Positions 29,239 through 38,663 of a DNA stretch of 64,000 bases are shown piece after piece (position 1 is the first letter of the stretch; every line of letters starts with the position of its first letter). The notes beneath the pieces are model-generated. The model was not told the DNA's origin. It did not search any database and was given only the letters and a program-made list of their open reading frames with translations. Location of the stretch: assembly GCF_005886875.1 (NCBI RefSeq), contig NZ_PNBY01000028.1, positions 1 to 64,000 on the forward strand. Reading direction: 5' to 3'. The stretch comes from Pseudoalteromonas aurantia (GTDB taxonomy: Bacteria > Pseudomonadota > Gammaproteobacteria > Enterobacterales > Alteromonadaceae). The translations under genes and the position numbers were made by a program.

Positions 29239-29688
29239 ATGCATTGCCCATTTTGTACCGCCAAAGATACTAAAGTGATTGATTCGCGCCTGGTGAGTTC
29301 AGGTCATCAAGTCCGTCGTCGTCGAGAGTGTATTGAATGCCATGAGCGCTTTACTACTTTTGAAGGGGCGGAACTCGTCATGCCGAGAGTGATCAAACAA
29401 GATGGTTCCCGAGAACCATTTAATGAAGATAAACTCATCAATGGGTTACACCGAGCGTTAGAAAAACGACCAGTAAGCACTGAACAAGTTGATGAGGTGA
29501 TACACGAAATTAAGTCTACTATTCGAGCAACAGGGGAGCGTGAAATCCCCAGTCATATGATAGGCGAATGCATCATGGAAGCGCTCAAAAAGCTAGATAA
29601 AGTGGCTTATGTTCGTTTTGCATCGGTATACCGTTCATTCGAAGACGTACGAGAATTTGGTGAAGAAATAGCGAGGCTTGCAGATTAA
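29239..29688 (+). CDS. nrdR: Transcriptional repressor NrdR
   Basis: This 149-residue regulator of ribonucleotide reductase genes has an N-terminal zinc ribbon with CPFC (C3, C6) and CIEC (C31, C34), followed by an ATP-cone (from about residue 49, [18 protein letters not shown]) that senses ATP/dATP. It is the first gene of the nrdR-rib cluster and overlaps ribD by one base (TAATG). Confidence 0.97.
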   Translation: MHCPFCTAKDTKVIDSRLVSSGHQVRRRRECIECHERFTTFEGAELVMPRVIKQDGSREPFNEDKLINGLHRALEKRPVSTEQVDEVIHEIKSTIRATGEREIPSHMIGECIMEALKKLDKVAYVRFASVYRSFEDVREFGEEIARLAD

Positions 29689-30800
29689 TGGCGTTTAGCA
29701 GTCAAGATAAACACTATATGGCGCGTGCAATAGAACTGGCAAAAAAAGGTCAGTATACGACAACACCTAACCCAAATGTAGGGTGTGTTATTGTCAAAGA
29801 TGACGTGGTAATTGGTGAAGGGTTTCATCAACGTGCGGGTGAACCGCATGCTGAAGTTCATGCATTGAAAGCGGCTGGTAGCCGAGCAAAAGGGGCAACA
29901 GCCTATGTGACTTTGGAACCGTGTAGCCATTATGGACGTACACCGCCTTGTGCCGAAGGCCTAATAAAAGCCGGTGTTGCACGTGTTGTTGCTGCCATGG
30001 TTGACCCTAATCCTCAAGTTGCTGGTCGCGGCTTAGCCATGCTGGAAGAGGCCGGTATTGAAACCGGTTCGGGTTTGCTTGAAACGCAAGCCAAAGTATT
30101 GAATGATGGTTTTTTAAAGCGTATGGAAATTGGCTTGCCATTTGTTACGTGCAAGTTAGCAGCATCTGTTGACGGAAAAACTGCCCTAAATAATGGCGAA
30201 AGTAAATGGATAACCTCAGTACAAGCACGTCGAGATGTGCAAATTTTTAGAGCGCAAAGCTGTGCTATTTTAACCGGCGCAGATACGGTTTTAGCCGATG
30301 ATGCTAAGTTGAATGTGCGAGAAACTGAGTGTGATATCACTTTGCCTGAAGGCACTTCACTGCGCCAACCAATTCGGGTTATTTTTGACTCTCAAAATCG
30401 TTTGACGCCAGCGCTTGCGTTATTTCAATTTCCATCCCCTATCATTATTTTGAGAACATCCCTTGATAATACACAGCAATGGCCGCATTTTGTAGAGCAA
30501 GTTGTTGTCCCAAACAGTGGGGAAAAGATTGATTGCCAGAGTGTTCTTTTACTATTAGCTGAGCGCGGGGTAAATCGTGTTTGGTTAGAGGCCGGAGCAA
30601 CGCTCGCAGGGGTTTTTCATCAGCGCAACTTAATTGATGAATTTGTCGTTTATCTTGCGCCAAAAATTATAGGGCATGATGGGCGAGGGTTATTTAATAC
30701 CCCAGAGTTAACACATATGAATGAGATAACGGCACTTAATTTTACAAGTATTGAACGAGTTGGTGATGATATTCGTTTAACACTTCGAGCAGATTCATAG
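29688..30800 (+). CDS. ribD: Bifunctional riboflavin deaminase/reductase RibD
   Basis: This 370-residue enzyme carries out the second and third steps of riboflavin synthesis. The deaminase domain (about 1-145) has the zinc motifs HAEVHA and PCSHYGRTPPCAE; the reductase domain (about 150-368) begins FVTCKLAASVDGKTAL. Translationally coupled to nrdR and eight bases upstream of ribE. Confidence 0.96.
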   Translation: MAFSSQDKHYMARAIELAKKGQYTTTPNPNVGCVIVKDDVVIGEGFHQRAGEPHAEVHALKAAGSRAKGATAYVTLEPCSHYGRTPPCAEGLIKAGVARVVAAMVDPNPQVAGRGLAMLEEAGIETGSGLLETQAKVLNDGFLKRMEIGLPFVTCKLAASVDGKTALNNGESKWITSVQARRDVQIFRAQSCAILTGADTVLADDAKLNVRETECDITLPEGTSLRQPIRVIFDSQNRLTPALALFQFPSPIIILRTSLDNTQQWPHFVEQVVVPNSGEKIDCQSVLLLLAERGVNRVWLEAGATLAGVFHQRNLIDEFVVYLAPKIIGHDGRGLFNTPELTHMNEITALNFTSIERVGDDIRLTLRADS

Positions 30801-30807
30801 AGGCATT

Positions 30808-31464
30808 ATGTTTACAGGAATAATCGAAGCAACAGGTACCCTGACAGAGTTAGTTTCGAAAAAAGGCGACTTAACTGTCCGTGTGACAAGTAATACCTTA
30901 AATATGCACGATGTGAAGTTAGGCGATAGTATTGCTACCAATGGTGTTTGCCTTACGGTAGTTGAAAAGTTCAACGATGGCTTTAAAGCTGACCTTTCTA
31001 ATGAAACGCTTCAATTAACATTGTTTGCTGATTATAAACTAGGGCAAAAAGTAAACTTAGAAAAGGCATTGCAACCCATCTCTAGACTCGGCGGACATTT
31101 AGTCTCAGGGCATGTGGATGGTATCGCTACGATAGACAGTGTGCACCAGAATGCGCGAGCAACAGAATATTGGCTAAAAGCGCCTGAAGCGCTGATGAAA
31201 TATATTCCTTACAAAGGATCCGTCGCGATTGATGGTATTAGCCTTACGGTCAATGATATTAAAAAGAATAAATTCAAGCTGACAATCGTACCGCATACTG
31301 CACAAGAAACAACGATTGTGGACTTTCAAGTCGGCACCCAGATTAATTTAGAAGTTGATCAAATATCTCGGTATTTAGAGCGCCTAATACAAGGCACCCA
31401 TACTCCAACATCTGAATCGACTCTCACAACGAATTTGTTAGCCAAAGCGGGCTTTATTAAGTAA
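30808..31464 (+). CDS. ribE: Riboflavin synthase alpha chain
   Basis: This 218-residue enzyme joins two molecules of dimethylribityllumazine to form riboflavin. It consists of two lumazine-binding barrels: the first opens MFTGIIEATGTL with GVCLTVVE, and the second has GHVDGIATI and GISLTVND. It is also called ribC in E. coli. It sits in the ribD-ribE-ribBA run, 32 bases before ribBA. Confidence 0.95.
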   Translation: MFTGIIEATGTLTELVSKKGDLTVRVTSNTLNMHDVKLGDSIATNGVCLTVVEKFNDGFKADLSNETLQLTLFADYKLGQKVNLEKALQPISRLGGHLVSGHVDGIATIDSVHQNARATEYWLKAPEALMKYIPYKGSVAIDGISLTVNDIKKNKFKLTIVPHTAQETTIVDFQVGTQINLEVDQISRYLERLIQGTHTPTSESTLTTNLLAKAGFIK

Positions 31465-31496
31465 CCCGGTAGCAAATAAAAAAAGACAGGTAAATT

Positions 31497-32609
31497 ATGA
31501 ATTTAAATAGCGCACAAGAGATCATTGAAGACATAAAAGCCGGTAAAATGGTTATTTTAATGGACGATGAAGACCGAGAGAATGAAGGGGATTTAATCAT
31601 AGCTGCTGAACATATTTCAGCGGATGCCATCAATTTTATGGCAACACATGGTCGAGGCTTAATTTGCTTAACAATGACTCAAGAGCGTTGTCAGCAGTTA
31701 GATTTACCGTTGATGGTTCGCAATAACGGTGCTCAGTTTTCAACAAACTTCACTATGTCGATAGAAGCTGCCAAGGGCGTAACGACTGGAATTTCAGCCG
31801 CAGATCGTGCTCGTACAGTTCAGGCCGCAGTTGCTAAAGGGGCTATGCCACAAGATATTGTGCAGCCAGGGCATATATTCCCAATCATGGCTCAGGCTGG
31901 CGGAGTTTTAACTCGTGCAGGTCATACGGAGGCTGGGTGTGATCTAGCGCGCTTAGCGGGTTTAGAAGCTTCTTCAGTAATAGTTGAAATCTTAAATGCT
32001 GACGGAACTATGGCGCGACGCCCACAATTAGAAGTATTTGCCAAAGAGCATGATCTTAAAATCGGCACTATCGCTGATTTAATTGAATACAGAAACTTAA
32101 ACGAAACCACCATAGAAAAAGTAGCACAGTGTAAGCTACCTACTGAATATGGCGAATTCGATTTGGTGACATATAAAGATACGATTGATAACCAACTTCA
32201 CTATGTAATGAAACGTGGTGTAGTGAATGCTGATGAGCCGACATTGGTCAGAGTGCATTTACAAAGTACGTTTAATGATGTGTTGCTATCAGACAGAGGC
32301 GCAGACAGAAGCTGGAGCTTACATGGTGCGATGAAGCACATCAGTAACAACAATGGTGTACTTGTGATCTTAGGTAAACAAGAAAACCCTGCAGATATTG
32401 AATCTATGGTAAAGGCATTTGCCGCTGAAGATATTGGCGAAAGTGTTAATTTACGTAAATTCCAAGGTACATCACGTACTGTTGGCGTAGGCTCGCAAAT
32501 TTTAGCGGATCTGGGGATCCAAAAAATGCGCTTGATGAGTATGCCGAAAAAATACCACGCCTTGTCTGGCTTTCACCTAGAAGTCGTGGAATACGTTGAA
32601 CCTAAGTAG
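31497..32609 (+). CDS. ribBA: DHBP synthase fused to a degenerate GTP cyclohydrolase II domain (RibBX-like)
   Basis: The first ~205 residues form 3,4-dihydroxy-2-butanone-4-phosphate synthase, with [29 protein letters not shown] and [11 protein letters not shown]. The remaining ~165 residues align with GTP cyclohydrolase II, but the zinc-binding C-x10-C-x-C block is replaced by [19 protein letters not shown], and no cysteine occurs after about residue 213. The second half therefore should not make the pyrimidine precursor, and a separate RibA is expected elsewhere. Such proteins are known in Shewanella and Vibrio as RibBX. The gene lies between ribE and ribH. Confidence 0.9.
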   Translation: MNLNSAQEIIEDIKAGKMVILMDDEDRENEGDLIIAAEHISADAINFMATHGRGLICLTMTQERCQQLDLPLMVRNNGAQFSTNFTMSIEAAKGVTTGISAADRARTVQAAVAKGAMPQDIVQPGHIFPIMAQAGGVLTRAGHTEAGCDLARLAGLEASSVIVEILNADGTMARRPQLEVFAKEHDLKIGTIADLIEYRNLNETTIEKVAQCKLPTEYGEFDLVTYKDTIDNQLHYVMKRGVVNADEPTLVRVHLQSTFNDVLLSDRGADRSWSLHGAMKHISNNNGVLVILGKQENPADIESMVKAFAAEDIGESVNLRKFQGTSRTVGVGSQILADLGIQKMRLMSMPKKYHALSGFHLEVVEYVEPK

Positions 32610-32666
32610 CAATAAATAACGCATATTTGGGTAGGGTTAAAGGTTGTTTAGGTAGACGTAAAGTTG

Positions 32667-32675
32667 TGCTATTAT
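32667..32675 (+). promoter_or_regulatory. Extended -10 promoter upstream of ribH
   Basis: tgctattat gives TGn followed by the hexamer TATTAT, about 86 bases before the ribH start. A poor -35 region lies upstream, as is usual for extended -10 promoters. It would allow ribH and nusB to be transcribed independently of ribD-ribBA. Confidence 0.45.
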
Positions 32676-32698
32676 GCGCACCAATTTGGCAATTGCTC

Positions 32699-32738
32699 AT
32701 ACCAAGTAGCATGTAACATAAAAGGGCTGCTGTGGTAT
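32699..32738 (+). other. Leader hairpin before ribH
   Basis: ataccaagtagc pairs with gctgctgtggtat with a bulge, in the untranslated leader 22 bases before the ribH ATG. No FMN riboswitch core is seen, so this is an unassigned structure. Confidence 0.4.
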
Positions 32739-32760
32739 TACACAAGATTAGGATCATCTA

Positions 32761-33225
32761 ATGAATATTATTGAAGGTAATAAGTACGCACCAGGCAAAA
32801 AATTTGCCATTGTCATTTCTCGTTTCAATGACTTCATCGGAAGCAGCTTACTTGATGGTGCTGTTGATGAATTAAAGCGTACTGGCGGCGTAAGTGATGA
32901 AGATATCACCGTGGTTTATGTACCTGGAGCTGTTGAGTTACCTCTTGCGGCTAAACGCATTGCAATGAAAAAAGAGTTTGATGCAATAATTGCACTGGGT
33001 GTGATTATTCGAGGCGGAACACCGCACTTTGATTTGGTTGCAAATGAGTCGAACAAAGGACTTGCATGTGTTTCATTAGATTATGATATCCCAGTTGCAT
33101 TTGGTGTGTTAACAACTGAAAGCATTGAGCAGGCCATTGAACGTGCGGGAACAAAAATGGGCAACAAGGGTGGCGAAGCAGCTCTTGGTGCGCTAGAAAT
33201 GGTTAACGTACTCGATAAAATTTAA
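32761..33225 (+). CDS. ribH: 6,7-dimethyl-8-ribityllumazine synthase
   Basis: This 154-residue enzyme makes the direct precursor of riboflavin from the RibD and RibB products and assembles as a pentamer or icosahedral shell. Family motifs are [37 protein letters not shown] and the terminal [13 protein letters not shown]. It is followed by nusB after 11 bases, the usual order in Gammaproteobacteria. Confidence 0.97.
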   Translation: MNIIEGNKYAPGKKFAIVISRFNDFIGSSLLDGAVDELKRTGGVSDEDITVVYVPGAVELPLAAKRIAMKKEFDAIIALGVIIRGGTPHFDLVANESNKGLACVSLDYDIPVAFGVLTTESIEQAIERAGTKMGNKGGEAALGALEMVNVLDKI

Positions 33226-33236
33226 GAGGAACATCA

Positions 33237-33647
33237 GTGAAACCAGCAGCAAGACGCAAAGCGCGCGTATTAGCACTACAAGCCGTTTATTCATGGCAAT
33301 TAAGTGGCAACCCAATTGGCGATATCGAGCAACAAATGTTGATTGAAAACGATGTTACCAAAGTAGATGTTGAGTATTTTAAAGACTTAGCGCGTGGCGT
33401 TGCAGTTAATCAAAAGCAGCTTGACGAAATTGTTACACCACATTTATCGCGTCCTTTTGATGATTTAGATATGGTTGAACGAGCAGTTCTTCGTGTAAGC
33501 GCTTATGAATTGAAATTCCGTGAAGATGTTCCTTATAAAGTTGCTATCAATGAAGGCATTGAATTGGCAAAGATATTTGGTGCAGAAGACAGCCATAAGT
33601 TTGTGAATGGTGTGCTAGATAAAGCGGTTAAAGATATCCGCAAGTAA
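33237..33647 (+). CDS. nusB: Transcription antitermination factor NusB
   Basis: This 136-residue helical protein works with NusE in rRNA antitermination. It starts [23 protein letters not shown] and ends [15 protein letters not shown]. The start codon is GTG behind AGAGGA. It is probably cotranscribed with ribH and followed by a terminator-like hairpin before thiL. Confidence 0.96.
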   Translation: MKPAARRKARVLALQAVYSWQLSGNPIGDIEQQMLIENDVTKVDVEYFKDLARGVAVNQKQLDEIVTPHLSRPFDDLDMVERAVLRVSAYELKFREDVPYKVAINEGIELAKIFGAEDSHKFVNGVLDKAVKDIRK

Positions 33648-33665
33648 CGGGCAACCAAAAGGAGA

Positions 33666-33687
33666 GCCGGCATTGGCCGGCTTTTTT
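33666..33687 (+). terminator. Terminator-like hairpin between nusB and thiL
   Basis: gccggc and gccggc form a GC-rich stem around a four-base attg loop followed by six T residues. The thiL ATG lies four bases after the T-tract. A good Shine-Dalgarno (aaggaga) ends just before the stem. Confidence 0.7.
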
Positions 33688-33691
33688 GTGT

Positions 33692-34654
33692 ATGAAGGAA
33701 TTTGAATTAATCAATCGCTATTTTACTGGACGTGGTGTTACGCGCCGAGATGTTGATGTAGGGATTGGTGACGATTGTGCTTTGGTGAATGTGCCAGATA
33801 ATTGTCAACTCGCAATTACAACTGACACATTAGTTGAAGGCGTCCACTTTTTTGCTGATATTCCACCTCGAGCTCTAGGACACCGAGCGCTTGCTGTTAA
33901 CTTAAGTGATTTAGCCGCAATGGGAGCAGAACCAACTTGGGTTTCTCTGGGGTTGACCCTACCTAAAATAGATCCTGAGTGGCTAGAAGAGTTTACTGAA
34001 GGTATGCATGAAATAGCTGAATATTTTAATGTTCAGATTATCGGTGGAGATACAACTCAGGGGCCACTGACTGTTACAATATGTGCGAAAGGAACTGTCC
34101 CTAAAGGTAAAGCACTGACACGCTCAGGTGCTAAAGTCGGTGATTGGATTTATGTCACTGGCAACTTAGGTGATGCGGCATTAGCCATTGAAAGCCGTAA
34201 AAGCAATTGGCCATTGAGTGAGTCTGATGCAGCATCTGCGCTGAAAAAGTTTCACTACCCTTCGCCACGAGTCGCAGCAGGTCAAGCATTAAGAAGCATA
34301 GCTTCTTCTGCGATAGATATTTCCGATGGACTACTTGCTGATTTATCACATATTTTACGACGTTCAGGTGTTACTGCGCAGATCCATGCTGATAAAGTAC
34401 CTATGTCAGATGTATTACGTCGAAGTGTATCCCAGGATCAAGCGTTAAAGTTAGCACTAGCCTATGGTGATGACTATGAGCTGTTGTTCACTGTTTCACA
34501 AGATAATAAGCTTATAATGGAATCCAAGCTCCACCAGTATGGCGTTGAACCAATATGTATTGGTCAAATTCAAGCGGGCAATGATGACATTGAATTATTA
34601 TACGATAACCAACCTTGGCTTTTACCTGAGTCAGGTTTTGAGCATTTTAGTTAG
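33692..34654 (+). CDS. thiL: Thiamine-monophosphate kinase
   Basis: This 320-residue enzyme phosphorylates thiamine monophosphate to the pyrophosphate cofactor. It starts MKEFELINRYF and contains VGIGDDCALV, LAVNLSDLAAMGAEP, IIGGDTTQGP and AIDISDGLLADL. I chose the ATG at 33692; a TTG six bases upstream is in frame. It follows nusB and precedes pgpA by eight bases. Its ribosome site is unusual: the nearest AAGGAGA lies on the far side of a hairpin. Confidence 0.95.
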   Translation: MKEFELINRYFTGRGVTRRDVDVGIGDDCALVNVPDNCQLAITTDTLVEGVHFFADIPPRALGHRALAVNLSDLAAMGAEPTWVSLGLTLPKIDPEWLEEFTEGMHEIAEYFNVQIIGGDTTQGPLTVTICAKGTVPKGKALTRSGAKVGDWIYVTGNLGDAALAIESRKSNWPLSESDAASALKKFHYPSPRVAAGQALRSIASSAIDISDGLLADLSHILRRSGVTAQIHADKVPMSDVLRRSVSQDQALKLALAYGDDYELLFTVSQDNKLIMESKLHQYGVEPICIGQIQAGNDDIELLYDNQPWLLPESGFEHFS

Positions 34655-34662
34655 GAGAAGGT

Positions 34663-35142
34663 TTGGCAAAGCAGTTTAATTTAAAGCGCCCTCATCAGTT
34701 TTTTGGACTTGGATTTGGCCTCGGTTTATCTCCTATAGCGCCAGGGACTGTTGGTACGTTAGCAGCTTTACCGTTTATTTTTATCACATTATCGTATCCT
34801 TTATGGCTGCAATGTGTATTTGCTATTGTTATTAGCATCTTTGGATTATGGGCTTGTGGGAAAACAGCGGAAGATGTCCAAGTGCATGATCACCCAGCAA
34901 TCGTGTGGGATGAAGTTGCAGGCTTTTATATTACAATGTTAGGCGCTGCCTTGAGTTGGCAAACACTACTTGCAGGGTTTGTGTTATTTCGTTTCTTTGA
35001 TATTGTAAAACCTGGACCGATTAAGTTATTAGATAAACGCTTAAAAGGAGGGTGGGGAATTATGGCCGATGATATTTTAGCAGGAATTTTCTCATTAATT
35101 TGTTTACAAGCTTTAATCAAAACAGGTGTTTTGGTTGGGTAA
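34663..35142 (+). CDS. pgpA: Phosphatidylglycerophosphatase A
   Basis: This 159-residue inner-membrane enzyme dephosphorylates phosphatidylglycerophosphate in phospholipid synthesis. The motif SPIAPGTVGTLAALP, the DEVAGF signature and several membrane helices are present. It starts at a TTG codon seven bases after AGGAG. It is cotranscribed with thiL. Confidence 0.93.
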   Translation: MAKQFNLKRPHQFFGLGFGLGLSPIAPGTVGTLAALPFIFITLSYPLWLQCVFAIVISIFGLWACGKTAEDVQVHDHPAIVWDEVAGFYITMLGAALSWQTLLAGFVLFRFFDIVKPGPIKLLDKRLKGGWGIMADDILAGIFSLICLQALIKTGVLVG

Positions 35143-35156
35143 TTTGGGCGATACTT

Positions 35157-38100
35157 GTGATAAATAAGAAGACGTTAGTAACGATTTGGTTGTTTTTATT
35201 TTCGGGAGGGGTTCTTTTATTTACTCCTGTATTCGCATCGATTAATGATTATGTTGTTAAGCAATGGAATTTACAAAATGGTTTACCTTCACAATCAATT
35301 GCAAGTATTGTCCAAGACAACAATGGGTATATTTGGCTAGGTACTCAGTTTGGAGTAAGTCGGTTTGATGGGCATAAATTCACTAATTTAACGACTCAAA
35401 ATACAAGTTTTTTACAATCGAATGCAGTTCACAAGTTAATTATTGATAAGCATGGGATGCTTTGGATAGGAACCCGCCGAGGATTACACCGTTTAAACCC
35501 TCAAACACTCGAAGCGCAAAGTTTTTATACACCCGGCCCAGTGCGTGATTTATTAGAAGATCACGATGGTGGAATTTGGATAGCATCAAATGGTCTTTAC
35601 TACATATCGTATGATGCTCAGGTTATCAATAAAAGTAAAGACCGACTTTCAGCCCTCTCGCCTAGAAAAATAAATCAAATAGTAGGCTCTGTTACGCGAA
35701 TGGCGTTGTCGTTAGATGGTATTTGGTTGGTCAATGAGCATCATCTGCTAAAGATTAAAGAGTCGAGCTCGACGAGTAATAATCAATTTAGACTTGAACT
35801 TGCTAGCAAATTATCGTTACCCAGACAACTAGCACAAACAATTATTCATGATCTTTCATGGATTGATGGTCGCTTATATTTAGCTTCTGAATTAGGCGCT
35901 TACTTTTTAGATATCGACGAAGTCATAAGGCGTTATGATGAAATTGGCAATGCTGCTGTGTACAAATTTATGGGTGACGAAGAGGGAGGTTTTTGGGTTT
36001 CAACATCTAGTGAGCTGATGTACAGAGAATCAAATGGTGCTTGGCAGTCAATCAGACCTACTCAGGCTGAACAAAGTATTTGGTTTTCAGATATATTTAA
36101 AGATCGAGAGGATAATATATGGTTGGGCAGTTTAAATGAAGGATTATGGTTTGCTCACTCAGGAAAAGTCGAGCGTCATCAGGTAGGTCCGACAATCAAC
36201 CAAGGCGTAACAGCAATAACGCAAGCTACTGACGGAAAGGTTTGGGCTTCTAGTCGGTTAGGAATAGGGGTACTGAATACGCTTGGAGAATATCAACAAG
36301 TACTCTCTATGCAGCAACTTAAGCGTAGGCAAGTCTTTGATTTAGAGTTTCAAGGTGAACGCCTTTATTTAGGGACCGATAAAGGGGTACTTTTATATGA
36401 ACAAGGACAGGTATATACCCTACCATTTATAGAGTTGAGAGATAACCCTGTATTCTCAATCAGTACTTCTAATAAAGGCGGGTTGTGGCTAGGTACTGGC
36501 AGAGGGCTCTATCGATTAGATTATGCGGGCCTTACGCCATTTGCATACAACTCATTTTTAGGTAGTCAATATATTACTTTTGTGTTGGATTTACCTAACT
36601 TTGGTTTTATTGGTACTAACAAAGGCGCGTATCAATATAATGAACGAGGTATAGAAAAGCTTGGGGGTCATACTGCTTTAGACGTTGCTTATATAACCAG
36701 TATTTTGCATTTAGATGGAATTTCTACGTTAATAGGCTCCCGTAGTCATGGGCTTTTTTATCAAACTATAAAAGGTGATTGGTTTCAACTAGACGCGTCT
36801 AATGGGTTACCTTACGGTTCTATTAATTCGTTACATTATGATAAAGAGTTTGAGCAAATTTGGGTTGGTACAAAAAAAGGTGTGTACCGTATGCCTGTTG
36901 CTCAATTTAAACAGACTATAGATAACTTAAAAGTTGAGCAGGTGATCAGCCAGTTTGATAGGCAACTTGATGGCAAAGCGAGTCAATGCTGTTCAGGCTT
37001 CGGTCATGATGCTGTAATGGAAACTGAAAGCTCTATTTGGTACCCAAGTTCGCAAGGGGTTGTGGAAATCCCCAAAGATGTGCAATTATTTGGGGCTGAT
37101 GAGTTACAGCCCAAACTAGAAGCGCTTTACACTAAGAAGAGGCGAATATCTGCGGGCTTACTTAAGGATACGATTGTACTGGGCAATGGTGAGCGTGATA
37201 TTACTATAAAATATACCGCAATTGATTTTTATGCCCCCAAGAGTATTGAATTTCGTTACCGTTTATCTGGTAAAAGTAAGAGTGAGTGGCGTAACGCATC
37301 AACAGGTCAAGAAGCTATTTATACTAATTTATCGCCAGGTGAGTATTTATTCGAGCTAGAAGTAAAGCGTCGAGGCCAGGATTGGACAAAAGCGCGTAAT
37401 AAACAAGTAGCAATATCTTTACCTCGTCGCTTTGACGAAACAATTTATTTTCGCTTAGTCATTACTTGCGGCTTTATCTTTTTATTTTATCTCATATTTT
37501 GGGTATTTCGCGCCCAAGAGCGCAGAAAACAACTTGCGTTGGAAAATCTGGTCGCAGATAGAACAACTGAGCTTAGAAAAGCCAACGAAAAGCTAAACCA
37601 AGTAAATACCCAGTTAAAGTTAGTCAGTCATACCGATGAATTAACCGGCTTACGGAGCCGACGTTTCTTGTTCGATCAATTGCCGAAAGATGTTGAACAC
37701 TATCAGCGTAATGCTCAGTCTTTACAGCAACAAAACAAACGTTTAGTGCTGATGATTTTGAATGTCGATAGCTTTAGTAAAATCAACGATACATATGGGC
37801 CAATTGGGGGAGATAGTTGTTTACAGCAGCTCGCAACGTTACTCAATATGCGTACGCAAGGCTCTGATTATGTTGCAAGGTGGAGTGGTGATGAGTTTCT
37901 ACTGCTTTTAAGAGACTTTAAACGTGATGAAGTTGAAGAGTATGTAGGGGAGCTTTGCAAAGCCGTTGCAGATTTTGAGTTTAACTTACCAAATGGTAAA
38001 TCAATGAAATTAACGGTTTCAATGGGGTGGTCATTTTACCCGTTACCGTTATTAGGTGGGCAAGTGATTGGTTGGGAAGCATCTGTGAATTTAGCGGATA

Positions 38101-38264
38101 TAGCGCTTCATCAAGTGAAAGAGCGAGGTGGAGATGGTGCTGCGACAATTATATTTGATGAGCAGCTCGATGCATTTGAATTTGAACAAAGCAGTAATAT
38201 AGAGTCTCAGTTGCAAACGCTACAAGATAGCGGTTTGGCCGAGGTTAGAGTATGGATGCGATAG
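35157..38264 (+). CDS. Periplasmic propeller sensor with cytoplasmic GGDEF domain (diguanylate cyclase)
   Basis: This 1,035-residue protein (from a GTG 14 bases after pgpA) has a signal/anchor segment at about 5-24. Many two-component-regulator propeller blades follow (for example NGYIWLGTQFGVSRFDG), then a Y_Y_Y domain near 690-760, one membrane helix near 765-785 and a short coiled coil. The C-terminal GGDEF domain has active site SGDEF (910-914). The substrate residues look intact, so it should make cyclic di-GMP. The RxxD inhibitory site is absent (QGSD). The ligand is unknown; periplasmic propellers of this class often sense polysaccharides. Confidence 0.88.
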   Translation: MINKKTLVTIWLFLFSGGVLLFTPVFASINDYVVKQWNLQNGLPSQSIASIVQDNNGYIWLGTQFGVSRFDGHKFTNLTTQNTSFLQSNAVHKLIIDKHGMLWIGTRRGLHRLNPQTLEAQSFYTPGPVRDLLEDHDGGIWIASNGLYYISYDAQVINKSKDRLSALSPRKINQIVGSVTRMALSLDGIWLVNEHHLLKIKESSSTSNNQFRLELASKLSLPRQLAQTIIHDLSWIDGRLYLASELGAYFLDIDEVIRRYDEIGNAAVYKFMGDEEGGFWVSTSSELMYRESNGAWQSIRPTQAEQSIWFSDIFKDREDNIWLGSLNEGLWFAHSGKVERHQVGPTINQGVTAITQATDGKVWASSRLGIGVLNTLGEYQQVLSMQQLKRRQVFDLEFQGERLYLGTDKGVLLYEQGQVYTLPFIELRDNPVFSISTSNKGGLWLGTGRGLYRLDYAGLTPFAYNSFLGSQYITFVLDLPNFGFIGTNKGAYQYNERGIEKLGGHTALDVAYITSILHLDGISTLIGSRSHGLFYQTIKGDWFQLDASNGLPYGSINSLHYDKEFEQIWVGTKKGVYRMPVAQFKQTIDNLKVEQVISQFDRQLDGKASQCCSGFGHDAVMETESSIWYPSSQGVVEIPKDVQLFGADELQPKLEALYTKKRRISAGLLKDTIVLGNGERDITIKYTAIDFYAPKSIEFRYRLSGKSKSEWRNASTGQEAIYTNLSPGEYLFELEVKRRGQDWTKARNKQVAISLPRRFDETIYFRLVITCGFIFLFYLIFWVFRAQERRKQLALENLVADRTTELRKANEKLNQVNTQLKLVSHTDELTGLRSRRFLFDQLPKDVEHYQRNAQSLQQQNKRLVLMILNVDSFSKINDTYGPIGGDSCLQQLATLLNMRTQGSDYVARWSGDEFLLLLRDFKRDEVEEYVGELCKAVADFEFNLPNGKSMKLTVSMGWSFYPLPLLGGQVIGWEASVNLADIALHQVKERGGDGAATIIFDEQLDAFEFEQSSNIESQLQTLQDSGLAEVRVWMR

Positions 38265-38291
38265 CGCGCAAATATATCGAATATAACTGCG

Positions 38292-38612
38292 CTACTTAGA
38301 GTACGTATTTTTACGCGTTAACCACTGAAAATACATCACCCAGTCTGCTAAAAAAGAGTAATATGGATATTTAAATGTAGCAGGATGATTCTTTTCAAAT
38401 AGTAAATGCCCTAGCCATGCAAAGCCGTATCCAGTTACTGGGGCAAGCAATAAATACCAAAGTGATTGAGTGAACAGAGATACAACAATGGATAAAATCA
38501 CGCATGAGCTACCAAGATAGTGTAAAGCTCTGCATTTCGGGTGGTTATGTTGCGTCAAATAAAATACGTAGAAGTCATTGAAAGAGTGAAATGAATCTAT
38601 TTTATTAGTCAT
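38292..38612 (-). CDS. Mpo1-like (DUF962) membrane protein
   Basis: This 106-residue protein has the short DUF962 signature: a histidine near the start of the helical part (CRALHYLGSS), the motif WLGHLLFEKNHPATF, and two or three membrane helices. The yeast relative Mpo1 is an iron-dependent dioxygenase of 2-hydroxy fatty acids, and the conserved histidines that would bind iron are present. The bacterial role is unknown. I start at the ATG after GGGGTGA rather than the GTG six bases upstream. Confidence 0.85.
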   Translation of the reverse strand: MTNKIDSFHSFNDFYVFYLTQHNHPKCRALHYLGSSCVILSIVVSLFTQSLWYLLLAPVTGYGFAWLGHLLFEKNHPATFKYPYYSFLADWVMYFQWLTRKNTYSK

Positions 38613-38633
38613 ATTCACCCCACAAGTATTTTA

Positions 38634-38659
38634 GAAGGAGCTTTAGCTCCTTCTTTTTT
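38634..38659. terminator. Terminator between dxs and DUF962 gene
   Basis: gaaggagc and gctccttc form a perfect 8-bp stem with a ttta loop and T residues on the plus-strand side. It lies just after the dxs stop in the minus direction. Confidence 0.65.
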
Positions 38660-38663
38660 GAAT

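Noticed and set aside
31465-31496. FMN riboswitch before the ribBA gene or ribH
   Set aside because: The spacer is too short here, and the ribH leader lacks the conserved riboswitch core sequence.
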